A program made the translations under genes and the position numbers. From positions 37,493,540-37,557,539 of the forward strand of contig CM057233.1 of the NCBI GenBank assembly GCA_029891385.1: a stretch of DNA of 64,000 nucleotides, given 5' to 3'. The notes below the pieces were generated by a model. It saw only the letters and a list, made by a program, of their open reading frames with translations. It did no database searches and was not told the origin of the DNA. Shown here in pieces: positions 9,870-22,261 of this stretch (within the stretch, counting starts at the first letter, position 1; each line of letters opens with the position of its first letter). Source of the stretch: Erythroxylum novogranatense. Its lineage: Eukaryota; Streptophyta; Magnoliopsida; Malpighiales; Erythroxylaceae.

Positions 9870-11490
9870 ATTTTTGCATTATGGGATTTTCAATTGGATT
9901 CCTATTGGGGGATAATCTGGATATTTTGAGATCATATAAGGTTAGAAAGAGATGATGAGAAATTGAGTTATGATATAAAATAACCAAGTATTTTTGAGGT
10001 GTAAGCTTATGAATAAGCTAGACACATACAAAGGGTAAAGATTGAAAGGAGAATTTAAAAAAATTATGTACAAATGAAGTGTAAAGCTAAATTAAATTAG
10101 ACACATATGAATGATGAAATGGGAATGAGCATAACATGTGTTCTAGAACATATGCCCGAGATTGTCATTGAGCATGCATTATACATAGTCCATTATTACA
10201 ATTGTGAATAAATGAATGTTTTACGTGTGCAATTATTGATGAGTGTGCAATGTGTGTCTTGCATAAATGGGTTGTGCAGGTCAAGTGTCCGCATTCAGGC
10301 ATTCCCAGAAATTGAAAGCGAATGCTAACCTGGAGCATGTTGTGAGTCGACTGAGATGGTCTTACTTTATTGTTTGTTATTTGAATTTTTGTATTAATTG
10401 ACTACTAAATGATTACGTAAATGTGATTGATTATATGGATTTCCGGACAGGAGGTCTGATGATTGTGATGTTGATATGGATATTGAAGTGCTACTTGAAT
10501 GTGAATTGGATGAACTATGTGTATTGTACTGAATGTGATTGTTAAATGTATTAGGAATGTGTGTCTGCATATAAATGAAAGTGTGAATGCTCAACTCTAA
10601 TGTTGAATGCTGAATTAAGGTCCGATGATATGAGAAAGGGATTGAATGGGATATGTAAATGTGAGTGAAGCATTCCATTGCATGAATGTATGAAATATAA
10701 TGGCAGTTGTGACCAGAGTAGCCAACGAATAGAGCTTAAAGCTCAATTAGTGAAAACGAGCCTTGAGCTCACAAGTGATTTAGAACCTCAGGCTTAACGT
10801 TTAATGAGCCCTGTATCTCCCAAGTGGATAAGGGACAGTTATCAATGAGCCTTATATGGCACAGTTTAGGCACTCAATCACAACAAAGTAATAAATGGAA
10901 AGTGAGTCTCATGTGCATTGCATATGCATAATATGAATGATTAAGTGCATTAAATGTGAAATGTGAAATAAATTGAGATGTGTGAATTATGTGTTATGTG
11001 ACTGGGTGAGCCATCGATGATGGTCACTCATTGAGTTCTCAAAACTCATCCAAAATTTGCAAATATTGTTTAGGATCAAAAGAATACCCCGTTAGGTTAA
11101 CGGGAGTATACATACAACATTCAAGTGAATGATGGAGGTCGGGATCAGTTCGCGTTTGCATTACATTTTTCTATTTTGTATCGAATTGTATTTTCTACAC
11201 CTCTTTGTATAAATTTGTATTCCGTAATGACTCAAATGTGTTATATTTGTGAAAGGGCCCCTAATGGCTATTGAAATTTTTATTGATGGTTTTTTGTAAT
11301 TGAAAATGTTTATGAATGAATGTGGGCCCAAATTAAGTATTGATTTCCGCATATTGTGTTATTGAATTCAAAAAAAAATTATGTGGACTTTTGAATGACT
11401 GAGTGCTTTAACACATCACCCTCGTGGGGCACGAACTTGAATATTACCATCGATGTCGGGTTCAGGTCTTACGGGAGTGGGGGTGCTACA
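9870..11490 (+). mobile_element. Older, decayed LTR of the TGTARCATCC family (3' part)
   Basis: From about 10690 this aligns, with many changes, to the last third of the LARD LTR. Shared features are the TTGTGACC..TCACAA block, a run of GAGCTTAAAGCTC-like hairpins, the GGTGAGCCATCGATGATGG fold, a GTTAGGTTAACGGGAGTAT segment and the end GGGAGTGGGGGTGCTACA. The part nearer the copia LTR is more diverged, and its start should lie beyond the copia element to the left of the window. No PBS follows 11490, so this is a 3' or solo LTR. Confidence 0.75.
10707..11052 (+). ncRNA. Diverged copy of the paired LTR folds
   Basis: TTGTGA (10707-10712) pairs with TCACAA (10878-10883) around short repeats such as AGAGCTTAAAGCTC. 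At 11003-11052, TGGGTGAG/CTCATCCA encloses CCATC-GAT-GATGG and GAGTT-CTCAA-AACTC. Stems are kept although the loops differ from those at 6183. Confidence 0.45.
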
Positions 11491-11559
11491 ATAAAGCATA
11501 AATGAAAAACTAAAACTTCATTCAATGGAATATCGACTCAAATCATATTGACCCTAATT

Positions 11560-13690
11560 TTCTTTTGGTACAAAATTTTCATCATTGTAAGAAGTCTCAT
11601 CATTATCATCACTCAAATTCATTGTATCAAATGACATGTCAATATTTTCTCAACCAAGATTATTTTCCAAGTCACTCTCATATATCAAACTTGGTTCCTC
11701 AAAAACCTAATCCACTAAAAGATTGACGTAATCACGACAAATTGGACTTATAAAACTACTTGCTCTGTTAAGAGTTCTAATAAGCAAATAAATTTAAATT
11801 GTTAAGATAATATAAGAAATTATACTCATCTTAATAATGATAATAACATGCCTTTCTTGATGCTTTAATTTGTATTGAAAAAGATCAAATTGTTCAATAT
11901 TTTGTATTCCAATCTATTTCTTTTTTAGAATGAATAAATTCAATTATGCTCCAATTTCATTCACACCTTGTTACACTCACATATTGACTCAAAATTTGAA
12001 TTGGTCCCACTAAGTAACTTTAAGACAATAAAAGTAACGTTATATATAAATAATAAAGTGATGATTAATTCAAATAAAAAACTAAATAACTATATATCTA
12101 TATTAAGTTTGTCTCTTTAATGAATTGGAATAGGCATCTCAAAATCACCATACATCCTTGTTTACCTCCATTTATGATTTAAGGAGATCTTGCATCATCT
12201 TATGTATAATAATTATTGTGCTAGTTTATAGCATTCACATATTAACTTCAACTTTCTTTATAAAATTTGGTCTAAAATAGACACTATGATCTAAAAATAC
12301 CTAGCAGCAAACAATGGAGAGTAAAGTTGCATTTTCGATCTTTCATTGGTGATTGTAAGATAAGGTGCATATAAATAAGACCTATTTTTATATTAGTCTT
12401 GATTATTTCCTTCACCTTTTAAATGACATCTTAAAAATAAATCATCATTGCCATTACATTATTATCAACTAAAGGAAGTACTCTCACTAACAACTCATAG
12501 AAACCTCTATTCTAGCGTTAGAAGTCGTAAATTGAGATGCAATTCATTTATCACTTGTAACTATTTATTTCAACTCCTTCTTTATCAAAACAAAAAACTG
12601 AAGTGATAAAAATTAACTTTTTTAATAGCAAAATAATTCAAATTCCTACTATTGGTAAATTCTTTCTCGTCAAATTTAGGACCCATACTTAATTATAAAT
12701 TAATTTGGTCACTTTTCTTGCTTTCTATATAGATTCATCAATAATAATAAAGTATTAAACATCTTCTATATTTTTCAACATCAAGTTAATAAAATATGTA
12801 GTACAGGAGTCTAATAAAAGAATTATACATGCTTTACAACTTTTTCCAAGCTTTCAACTTCTTTATAAGTAAAATCGTTGTCAATCATGAACTGTATAAT
12901 GTTTTTTTTCATGCTTAACTTCATTTATAACTTTATCAAATATCTTAAACAAAGTATCAACATTTTCTAATAAGGCCAGATGTATCAATAAACTTTAAAA
13001 TAATATTCCTTAGTAGAATAAACCAAAAATAATTGATATTAGGTTCATGTCTTATACTTCTCCAACCATCACATGATTGAAAATCCATAAGTTACCTAAC
13101 TCATTCTTCTTTCATCTAAATAACTTTTTATTTCAAAAACAAAATTGCTCAAAATATTATCTATGTAGTCATTAATTGAAGGAGCATTATTTCCTAAACT
13201 ATAAGAGGTTATAACATCCACCATAGGTTGATAATAATATGAACAACATTGAATGATACACCTTCATCATACCACAATCTAGCCATTTCTATGTCCATTT
13301 TGTGAGATGTTTCTTTATATTATAAGGTGCTATGGATTAAAGGTTGAGTTTTAGGAGTCGTTCATGGTATAAAAACATTAGACACCTATCTTCTTATATT
13401 CCTCACATCAGGTGCAACAATCTCTTCTTATTGGGTAGGAATACCAGCTTCAACATCCCCAATATCATCTTGATCGCTATAAAAAAACTTCCACTACTAA
13501 TTTTGTAGTTTATTATTTGCCTTTTATCTTTCTCATGTTGATACTCTTTAAGAAAAGTTCTTATTTTTTATTTCACATCATAGCTAACTTTCTTGCAATA
13601 CTCCACATCACCTTTAATCTCAACTAAATGTTTCTTTAATATAGTGATTCTCCCACCTTTCAAATATTTATTACAATACAAATAAATACT
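11560..13690 (-). pseudogene. hAT-superfamily transposase remnant
   Basis: Translating the minus strand in pieces gives the hAT order of domains. A BED-type zinc-finger segment is at about 13540-13680 (GGRITILKKHLVEIKGDVEY then CKKVSYDVK). A region with MARLWYDEG-like sequence lies near 13270, then a DUF659-like stretch with IMCDGW and FIDTSGLIR near 12950-13080. The C-terminal dimerisation segment is near 11860-11990 (EFIHSKKRNRLEYKILNNL), and the tail (SDDNDETSY) is acidic. Each piece needs a frame change, and stops are common, so it is long dead. I could not define terminal inverted repeats or the 8-bp duplication. The older LTR ends only about 70 bases beyond its 3' side. Confidence 0.8.
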
Positions 13691-15069
13691 ATGGTTCTTC
13701 ATATCAAGAATCGATATAAGATAAATCTAAGTTGGATCTTCTTCCTTAAACTAAAGAGGTTGAATTATTAAGATTACTTGAACTTACCTCTATTTATATG
13801 TAAAAATAAATGCAATTAAAATAAATATATTATGCCAAATAAATATCACATGGGCCTCTTAATTATAAAAATTTCTACCATGAAAATGGCTACTTTATGA
13901 AATTATAGCTAATTCTAATTTTTCCTTTTTTTCTTCAAAAGATTGACATCACTTTATTATATGGTTCTCCTATATTTCATGTTACAACATTATGTATACA
14001 AGGATTACATAGTTTGAACTTTTCTTTCCTAAAATGAATTTACCTTACGAGAATCACTATCTTGCTTAATATTAATATATTAATACTAGAAGATAATAAA
14101 TGAGAATGAATACTCAAAGAAATGCATTTAATTCATTATGTTAATAATAGAGTTGGTTATGATACTTATTGTCTAGATTGTGATAAAAATGGTTCTCTTC
14201 GATAAATTATGAGGTAAGATTTTCTCTCTAATTTTTTGTTTTATTTTGTATTCTTCCTGGTCAATCAATGTTATAGACTAATAATTTACGCACATAATAT
14301 TTGATATAAACATATATAAACTTCAGTTAAATATATATATAAACCATAATTACAGTAAATTGAAATTGGAGAAGAAATTATATAATTTTTACAAAAATGT
14401 TGAAAATAGACAAAAAATCCAAACCTAAGATTTAATTAAAACTTATATTATTACAAGTATACAACATAGTGAACATACTGCATGGTTACAAAACTATATC
14501 ACAAAACTTATATGGTCAATATACTTAATAGATAGTATATTGATAGACACAAAGCAGAAGAAGATGATCTATATAATAAGAGATGAAGCAACGAGGGATG
14601 GAGCTATGATGGCAGCATATAATAGTGACCTGGTTAAAAAACAACAACAATAGAGAAGCAATAAGACAAAGAACGACACAATAGAAAGGCATAAGGATAA
14701 AGTAGGCGATGGCAAGAGAGAGCAAGGCATAAGGCAGCAATGAAGTTTGGAACTTTGGAGTTTTTTTGCAGGTTTCGTGAATGAGATTGAGAAGCACCAG
14801 TTTGTAATAGATTAGGTTCTTTTTCTTTTTTTTTTTGTCCCCCAAATTTTCTAAAATTACAAAACTAATATATTATCGATACTTTTAGTACCGGTTGGTA
14901 CCAACCAATATCAGGCAAAATCATCGATATCAACCAGTACTTATACTTGGTACGATATAATAAAATTTATCATTTTTTTGCCAGTACTGACCGAAACAAT
15001 ATAAAATCCATATCTCTTATGTAAATGCATCATATGTATCCCTCATTGTCAATAATAAAATTTAATCAA
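13691..15069. other. Unassigned AT-rich stretch
   Basis: No coding motif is visible on either strand. The 106-codon minus ORF at 14525-14845 is low-complexity and unsupported. At 14870-15000 there is a cluster of small palindromes, including the perfect GGTTGGTACCAACC (14893-14906), that may mark a transposon end. The stretch may be the 5' side of the hAT element. Confidence 0.4.
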
Positions 15070-16166
15070 GTTGAATTATATTTATTGAATCAAAGAAGGT
15101 GACAATTCATATTTTGATGATAACAAAATATGAGTATTATTAAGGGTTTTGATTTCTATGAAAATAATAGTGGTCATGCACAAATCAAGATACATCTTAT
15201 GAATATACTAGGAAAAACTTAGAGTTTCACTCATTCAATTGAAAACAAAATCAAGACCAAGACGTAATGTTTATTATACTTCCTACTTGATCAATTTTGA
15301 CGTTTTAGAGACTTGTCATGATATGTTCACCATCATTTAACCCATTGCATAATTCTTTTCAATCATCAAGAGGAATTAAAGGTTTAATATCAAAGAAAAC
15401 CCTCTTAATCCTTAAAATATACTTCAGAGAACATTAAAAGAATTGTTTAAGTGAATGTTGCATTAAACAAATTAATTTTTGAATGTTTGAAAATAATAGA
15501 ATCATGATTTTACTTGTATTGGTTGACCTATATAAGTTAGTAGTAGAATGATATAAGTTAAAGTTATCAACACCTGTTTACTAAGAGTTTGTAGTAATAT
15601 TGGTTAATACATCGCTCGACCAATGTGTCATAATAGTCGATTAATATTCTAATGGCCTGTACATTTAGACATGAGAAAACAATTAGGTGTCTTATACATA
15701 TTTCTAAGAGTTTTTCATATTATTTAAGCATTTATTATTGCATTTTAGGGCCATTGAACCTTAAGGTTATCAAAGTGATAAAGCAAGAACTTTTGATTTA
15801 TGAATTCTTTTATGAGTGGGTTTACTTTCAGGAGAAAGATTGTAAGAAAAGTTGTTATTTACTTGTGGAAAACAAAATTGTTGTAAGATTTCTTTTTGCC
15901 TTATTGAAAGAAGGGACGTAGTAAAAATTCCAATAAGTGTCTTGGAGAGTAGACCTAGGTAAGAGTTATTTGTCGAACTATTATAAATTAGTTTGTCTTT
16001 TTTTTCCTATACTCTTTAAATTATGGATTGTGTTATTGATTTATGATAAGCTATTTATCATCATATATTGATTATTATCTAATTACATTCATTATATAAG
16101 AGATAGTTTTTAAAATTTGCCAACACTCAATCCATCACCCTTTTAGATGCCATTAGGGATTAACAA
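15070..16166 (+). mobile_element. Decayed SIRE/Maximus-type copia LTR (approximate limits)
   Basis: Phrases typical of this lineage are present: CATATTTTGATGATAACAAA near 15113, GTCGATTAATATTC near 15637, and the segment AGTAGACCTAGGTAAG..TTGTCGAACTATTATAAA near 15952-15986 close to the 3' end. A decayed PBS and copia gag follow in the right order. The 5' boundary is uncertain by tens of bases. The 89-codon plus ORF at 15652-15921 inside it is not a gene. Confidence 0.6.
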
Positions 16167-16167
16167 G

Positions 16168-16179
16168 TGATATCATAAT
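16168..16179 (+). other. Decayed primer binding site
   Basis: TGATATCATAAT differs from TGGTATCAGAGC by a few transitions. It lies between the copia LTR and the gag remnant, where a tRNA-iMet PBS is expected. Confidence 0.6.
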
Positions 16180-16269
16180 GAGTCTCTTAAGTTAGCATTT
16201 CAAACGAAATTCTAGAGTAAATATCATAATAGCATACTTAAGTTCAAAATCATCCTCATATAACTAACA

Positions 16270-17536
16270 GGGACAAAATATTAATAGAACCACTTTCTTT
16301 TATGACAATATCTCTATTGGGAAACTACGGTGAAGTTTTTCTTGACAATCAAAAGTGTAGATTCGTGGGAAATAGATTCAAATGGACCATTCATTCTTGT
16401 GAAACTCATAGATAACAAAAAGATAGTCAAACTAAAGGAAGAATGGGAACCTCAAGATACGATACTTATTTCTTTAAAGCCATTCATATTTTGTTTTATG
16501 TACTAGGTATGAATGAATTTAATAAGGTATCCATGTGTAAAACAAAATTTTATACACACTTGAAGTCACACATTAGTTAAAAAAAGTAAAGTAAGCATGT
16601 TAACTCACTAATATGAATCATTTCAAATGAAACATGGTGAAAGTTTATTAAGTATGTATGCTACATTTATTGATATTATTAATACTTTTAAAGGTCTTAG
16701 AAAGACCTACACTAATATTGAAATGGTGAGAAAGCTATTTAGGCCACTTATAAAGATTTAGGAAGCCAAAATGATAATCATACATAAAGTTAAGGATCTA
16801 ACAATACTACTTTTAAAAGAGCTCATTAGATCTCTCTTCATATAATAAATGAGATTGGAAAGACGCAAAAAGAGATAACACTTTAAAGGAAAAAAGAACA
16901 TAGTATTTAAAGCCTTAAAGGAGGAACTGAGTGAGGAATGTGGGACATCCTCAAGTGAAAGGGATAAAAAAGATATCACCTTTATTACTAAAAAGTTCAA
17001 CTATTTTTGAAGATAAGGAACTAAAAAAAAGACTTCAAGAAACGTAAGGTTGATTGAAAATATAGATCTTCTAATATTATCTATTTTGAATATGGAAAAC
17101 CTAGAAATATGAAGTCTCAATATCCTTTTTTCAAAGACAATGGAAGAAATGACAAGAAGGAGAAGAGGGATAATAATAAGAAGAAGCCTATTAAGATATC
17201 AATATAGGATGACGAAAGTGACTCTAAAACTAAACATTAGGAAGGAGAAATAACTCACATGTGTTTTATGGCTAAATATAATGATGAGGTACTATCCACT
17301 CTAATCTTATGATAATGATACTAATGTTGAAATTTCATATGATAAACTAATTGAAACTTTGAAATTATGAGTATGAAATATAGGAAGCTATCTTCTAAAC
17401 TTAAAGAGGTTCAAAAACATTTATACGCATGTATGAGTGAAAATGAAAAGACGAATAATGAATTTTATAGTATCAAAGCATTTAAGAGTGTGGCAACTAT
17501 ATATAATGAAATCTTATATGAATTAAAATTTAGGAA
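16270..17536 (+). pseudogene. SIRE/Maximus-type copia gag remnant
   Basis: Read in pieces, the plus strand gives the conserved gag order: LKEEWEPQD, MNEFNKVSMCKT, KVSMLTH-YESFQMKHGES, FIDIINTFKGLRKTYTNIEM, VRKLFRPL, then KDLTILLLKELI and a decayed zinc knuckle (RNMKSQYPFFKDN, where the knuckle usually reads G-HMKSxCP). The C-terminal segment with DDESDSK and MCFMAKYNDEV follows. Many stops and frameshifts show great age. The sequence stops matching at about 17537, where unrelated DNA begins, so protease and the rest of pol are missing. The open frame 17367-17576 is the tail of this gag running into the flank. Confidence 0.8.
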
Positions 17537-18030
17537 AAAGGTCCAGTTCACCCCTAACGTTTGGCAAAAAGTATAAAATGACCCTTTTCATTATCTTAGC
17601 CATTAGTTTACCCCATAACATTTTCAAAATAGAACAATTTGCTTCAAAAATGCTCACTTTGTCATCCCTCCATTAAATACACATTGTGTCCCAAAACCTA
17701 AGTTTCCCCTAAGTTCCCATAATTTTCTTATTAACTAACCCCGATTGCATCTTTTATCCCTAATTTGTACCAAATTCCTAAAATCTTCGTGCTTCCTATA
17801 TATTCTTCAATTAGAGTAAATCACTAATAATCCTTTATTCTTCTTGCTTATTCTTTGCATATTTGTTAGTTTCTAGTAGTTTTCTGGCATCTTTGTTCTC
17901 CACCCCATTTGTGGCTTCGTTCTCCAGTCTATGTATGGTAATCTCACATCAAGATGGAACATCTAAAGAGCTAGGAGGAACAAATTATACACATTCACCA
18001 AGCAAGGTTATAGAATATGGATTCTATAAA
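17537..18030. other. Unassigned, possibly transposon terminus
   Basis: It begins abruptly with GGTCCAGTTCACCCCTAACG, a pyrimidine-rich start of the kind seen at ends of plant DNA transposons. No partner inverted repeat was found within the window. The last 5 bases (ATAAA, 18026-18030) form the left target duplication of the solo LTR. Confidence 0.3.
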
Positions 18031-20977
18031 TGTTGGGCCCCGAAATTTTTTTTTAATTTATTCATTGATTTATTTAATTATTAAACACTTTAATTATTTT
18101 TATTTTGCCTTAATTGATTTAATTATGTGTTTATATAGATATATTTTTATTGAGTCTTGGACTTAGCATGTGTGATTGGGAATTAAAATGAAGGCTTGGA
18201 CTTAATGTTGGGAAGTATGGGCTTTAGAAATTAATGGATGATGTATAGTGGGCTTGTAGAAGGAGGAGAGCCCAATAGAGTTGCTTGTAAGTTATAAGAG
18301 GAAGAGCCCAAAAGCATGGTAAGTTAGGAGAGCACCAAAACTATGTAGTTTTGGAAGGTAGGCTTTAAGTTGAGAATTAAAAGAGTTAAGTGGTTAGAGA
18401 GGAAGCAAGTGTCGTGAAAACCAAAGGAAAAGAAGAGAAGAAAATCGTGAGCAAGGAAAAGAAGGAGCTTTCGGCCAAGAAGAAGAGGGATAGTCGTAGG
18501 AGGCTTGGAGGAAAGAAGAAAGAAGAGGAAAAAGAGGAGAAAACTACTTGTGAGAGGTAAGTTCCACCCTTGCTTAGGTTAGGTTCGAAAATGGGAAGAT
18601 TGGAAGTTAGGGTTTGTGTAGGGTTTGTAGAAAGAAAGAAGAGAAGGTGAGATCTATGGATTTCTGGGATTTCTAAGCTAAGATCTTGGGTATTCTAGCT
18701 TAAATGGCTTATGGGTAGGTTAGGTTTAAAGTAGACTTGTATTTTGCTTGATTTTTATGAATGTTATGCTTTCCTTTAAAATGTATTTATTGAATAGAGT
18801 GTGATTTAATTGAAGGAAATCAAGAGACCCCCACTCAAGACAAGGAGGAAGGGCAATCTTGAATTCGGATACCGACGATAGGTGGGTAACATTTTTATAG
18901 TTGTTGTGTAATGGGCAAATGCCCTATGTATGCTATCTTTGTTATATTGTGTATATATTGAAAGTGTATTTCTATTGATTTGAAAGAAAAGTACGAAACT
19001 ATGATGATTTGATACAATGGAAGAAGCATAAAATGCTATTTTTGTGTTTGAATATGTGAGCATAAATTGGTTGTGATTGGGCAAGAGAGAACCTAAATCG
19101 TTAGTCACATGCACGTGGACCCCCTAGCCTTCTCCCGGCTGCCCGCTTGTGGCCTACGAGATTCGAAAATGGACTCGTTGTGTTTACGATAAACTTCGGC
19201 TTATTCGTTGTGTTTAAGGAACTCTCTAGCCAATTGTGTGCATTCCATCCTTTAATTGTGTATATGATGCATAATATGTGTTTGATTGATATAAAGTCTC
19301 ATGTATTACCTTATGTGATGATTTTGGGTTATTTGAGCTTTATATGATAAATTGCTATTATTTCGGATTGTTAATGACGTGTTGTGTGGCTTATTACCTG
19401 ATGGCTATAAACATGTTAGCCACTGAGCCGTGTTATCTCACCCCATTCTCCCTCCTCAGGTGCAAATTCAAGTTGAGGGCTGAACCTTGCAAGGCATCGG
19501 GAATCACTCCAAGAAATTTAGCTACTTTTGTATTAAGTTAGTAACTAGCTTTTGGAATAGCTTTGTAAACATATTGATCATTGAGCATCTCATCTTTTGT
19601 GTTTTGTACTTGATCTTGGTGAATATGCCAATATGTAACCAAAGCTATGCATGAATCTTTGTTATGATTTGGAATGTGAATGAGAGCTCTAGTACTCTCC
19701 ATCTTGTGAAATTGCTGATTTCCGATCTGTGTAAGGCCTTAAAATAGCATGTGTATGAGTATTTTCATTTTTGAGTTGCTGCTGGGTTTTTGACTTTGGG
19801 AGAGCTCGCTGGAAAAATTTGCTATGATTTGTGTTGTTGAAGTGAGCTGTAGAAGTTCTGGAATTTTTGGGTTGCTATAGGTCGTATGGGATCTTTTTGA
19901 CTCCTTGATGGTGTTAGGTGAGCTGTAGAGCCCTCCCAGGAGGTTTTAAGAGCTATTTATGATGTGTTAAATTGGTAGGCGTATGTTGTTAGAATTAATT
20001 GTGGGTGCTGTCTAAATGACAGATTGTTAGGCAGAGCTTTGAGCCCACTTTTGACCCTCATAGAGTTGGAATATAGGTCGGTTGTCTTCATGAAAGTTGT
20101 AGGTCATTTTCTTAGCTTTCCATAGGCACCAAGTTTGCTAAATTCGGAGTCCTGGGTCAAAAGTTATGGTAGTTGTAAGTTTTAGTACTGTTGGTGGAGA
20201 GCTAGTCGATCTGTCTTAGTGAGAACTTTTGATTTCTTTAGAGTCCGAGCTTGCTGGTCAGTCCTTCTTGAAAAATATATGTTTTTCTTCTAGCTTTCCA
20301 ACGCTTCTGATCGTGTCTAATTTGAAGCTCGGAGTCAAAAGTTATGAGGGTTAGAAATCAGATAGGTCGGGCTGTAGGGCTGGTCGCCCAGGTGCTTGCG
20401 ACTAAGAGCCCGGCATGCTGGGCTCTTGCGAGCGTTTGGGGTCGGTATGCCGGGCTCTTGACCCCATTTTCGAAGCGATGGATTCCTAAGGGATTTTTCT
20501 ATCTTTCCAAACTTTATTTATCAGTTTTTATTTTAAATTGAAAAAGGTGGTTTGAAACCAAGTGTGGAGGTCAGCTGATCAAGTCTGAATATACTTTACA
20601 AATTTTAAACCGATTGAGGCGATTCTTGTTTTAAATTAAACTAGAGACATAAACCTACAAGTTTTATGAAGGAGCCGACTGACAATTAAGTCTTTAAGAT
20701 TTTCAAATTCTGACCTGAAGTCGGTAGTGCTCAATTTTGGCTGTTTTCTTTGAAATAGCATTTTTGCCATAACTTCTTCATTTCAAATCCAAATTGATCG
20801 TTTTCAGTGGCGTTGGAACCGTGAGAGCGTAAGGAACATATTTTCTTAAAAAACAAGTCCCAAATTTTCTATTAAAAGTTTCTCTAATTGTGGTCGGTTT
20901 GTGTTCGGTTTTGGGTCCTCTATGTTTACGTGTGCTTGTGTGGTCCGAATGTTGGGCCTCGGCGACGAGATCCAACA
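18031..20977 (+). mobile_element. Solo LTR, 2.95 kb
   Basis: It starts TGTTGGGCCCCGAAAT and ends GAGATCCAACA. Flanks are ATAAA (18026-18030) and ATAAG (20978-20982), a 4/5 target duplication. No PBS or PPT adjoins, so it is a solo LTR. It shares the CTTCTCCCGGCTGCCCGC motif and the repeated AAAGTTGTAG..AAAAGTTATG unit with E1-E5, and its length resembles the E3 LTRs. A GC-rich island is at 20370-20475. ORFs within it are chance. Confidence 0.85.
20370..20475 (+). repeat. GC-rich palindromic island of the solo LTR
   Basis: Repeats of AAGAGCCCGGCATGCTGGGC-like sequence, with inverted partners (AGAGCCCGGCAT / ATGCCGGGCTCT). It sits between units reading CTTCATGAAAGTTGTAG (left) and CTACAAGTTTTATGAAG (right), the same arrangement as in E1 and E5. 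Confidence 0.6.
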
Positions 20978-20982
20978 ATAAG

Positions 20983-22261
20983 ATATTATTTCTACTTATC
21001 TACAACATTGGTAACTCCTACTAACATTGTATGCATAAAGGATTAGCAGTTGAATATTTATTTCACACTTACAAGATTAGGGAGAGTGATGTTTTTAGAT
21101 GCTCTACTAATCAGAAGGGTGTAGTAGAACCTTATCCTTTTTCCAATTTGATCTATGATTGCCTTTGACATAATGTGGACTCAATCAAATGCAAGAACGA
21201 AGGTGAATCGCTCCTCATATCACTATTAGAGTCAGAGACTTAAATAATGTTATTTTTCCCTTCGAGTTGTTAAGACAGTTTCTGCTTATGTTTCTTGTGA
21301 TATGTGGTTTTCATGTAGCAACTTACTGAACTTAGTGGAAATAATCAAAGGTTGTATGGGTTTCTTACCCTTCTATTAATTAATTAAATTATTTAATTTT
21401 CAAAAAAATCCCACATCTTTCTGTTTGTTTAGTATTTATTGTTCTTGCATATAATTAAAGAATATTTTGTATTTATGGGGCTAATTCTTGTCTGTAAAGG
21501 CAGAGACAATGGAGGAAGGTGGTCCTTATTATAGTCCCTCATGTTTCAAATTATTAAATTGAATGTTACAAGTCCAACATTTTCACTCTGTGCATTGGTT
21601 TACAATTCTTCCTCTTGTTGGTTCATCCAACTCTTATATTGTATTCCATTTTTAAGCTTTATATCATATTATGATTAAACTATACTATTATGTTAAATAA
21701 GTTATACCTTTAGTAATTTAGTAATATCTTTAGTAGATTATGAAATACCACTATAGTTTAGAAAAGTATAAGTTAAACATAAGTAGGAATTGTAGGTTCA
21801 CACGTTATTAGAAAAAAAACATTAACAATTCCTATTTTGAACATGTTTGCATAAAATTGTAATAGGGGATTACCATACAATCCCATAGCTTAAGCTCTTA
21901 ACTCTTCTAGTTTAGAAATATAGTTCATAAATATAAGTATTACGAGAATGAAACCACTTTAAAGAAAATTATAAAATCATATTAAAGAGTTCCACTAATA
22001 CTATAAGCTATTATTAAAACAAATAAAATCATATTAGGGAGTTTCTTATGGCTGAGCTTTAAGCTAGATCTATTCTTACATAGTAGGGAGCATGAAGAAG
22101 TGAATTATTGTAAATTGTATTGTTGAAAGTGGATTTTATCTAATTTTCGTTTAAAAAGAACATAAATATGGTTATTATATGACTAGATAAACTTATAGAA
22201 TAAAAGGAAGTGATGTCTGCTATTAAAAACAAGACTTACTATCTAGAGAAAGATAAAGAAC
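20983..22261. other. Unassigned AT-rich stretch
   Basis: I recognise no gene or repeat family. Short ORFs have no motif. AGAAC (22257-22261) should be E1's left target duplication, but its partner lies beyond 64000. Confidence 0.4.

Noticed and set aside
17863..18084. Host exon upstream of the solo LTR
   Set aside because: No splice-supported frame or domain; the ORF runs into the LTR.
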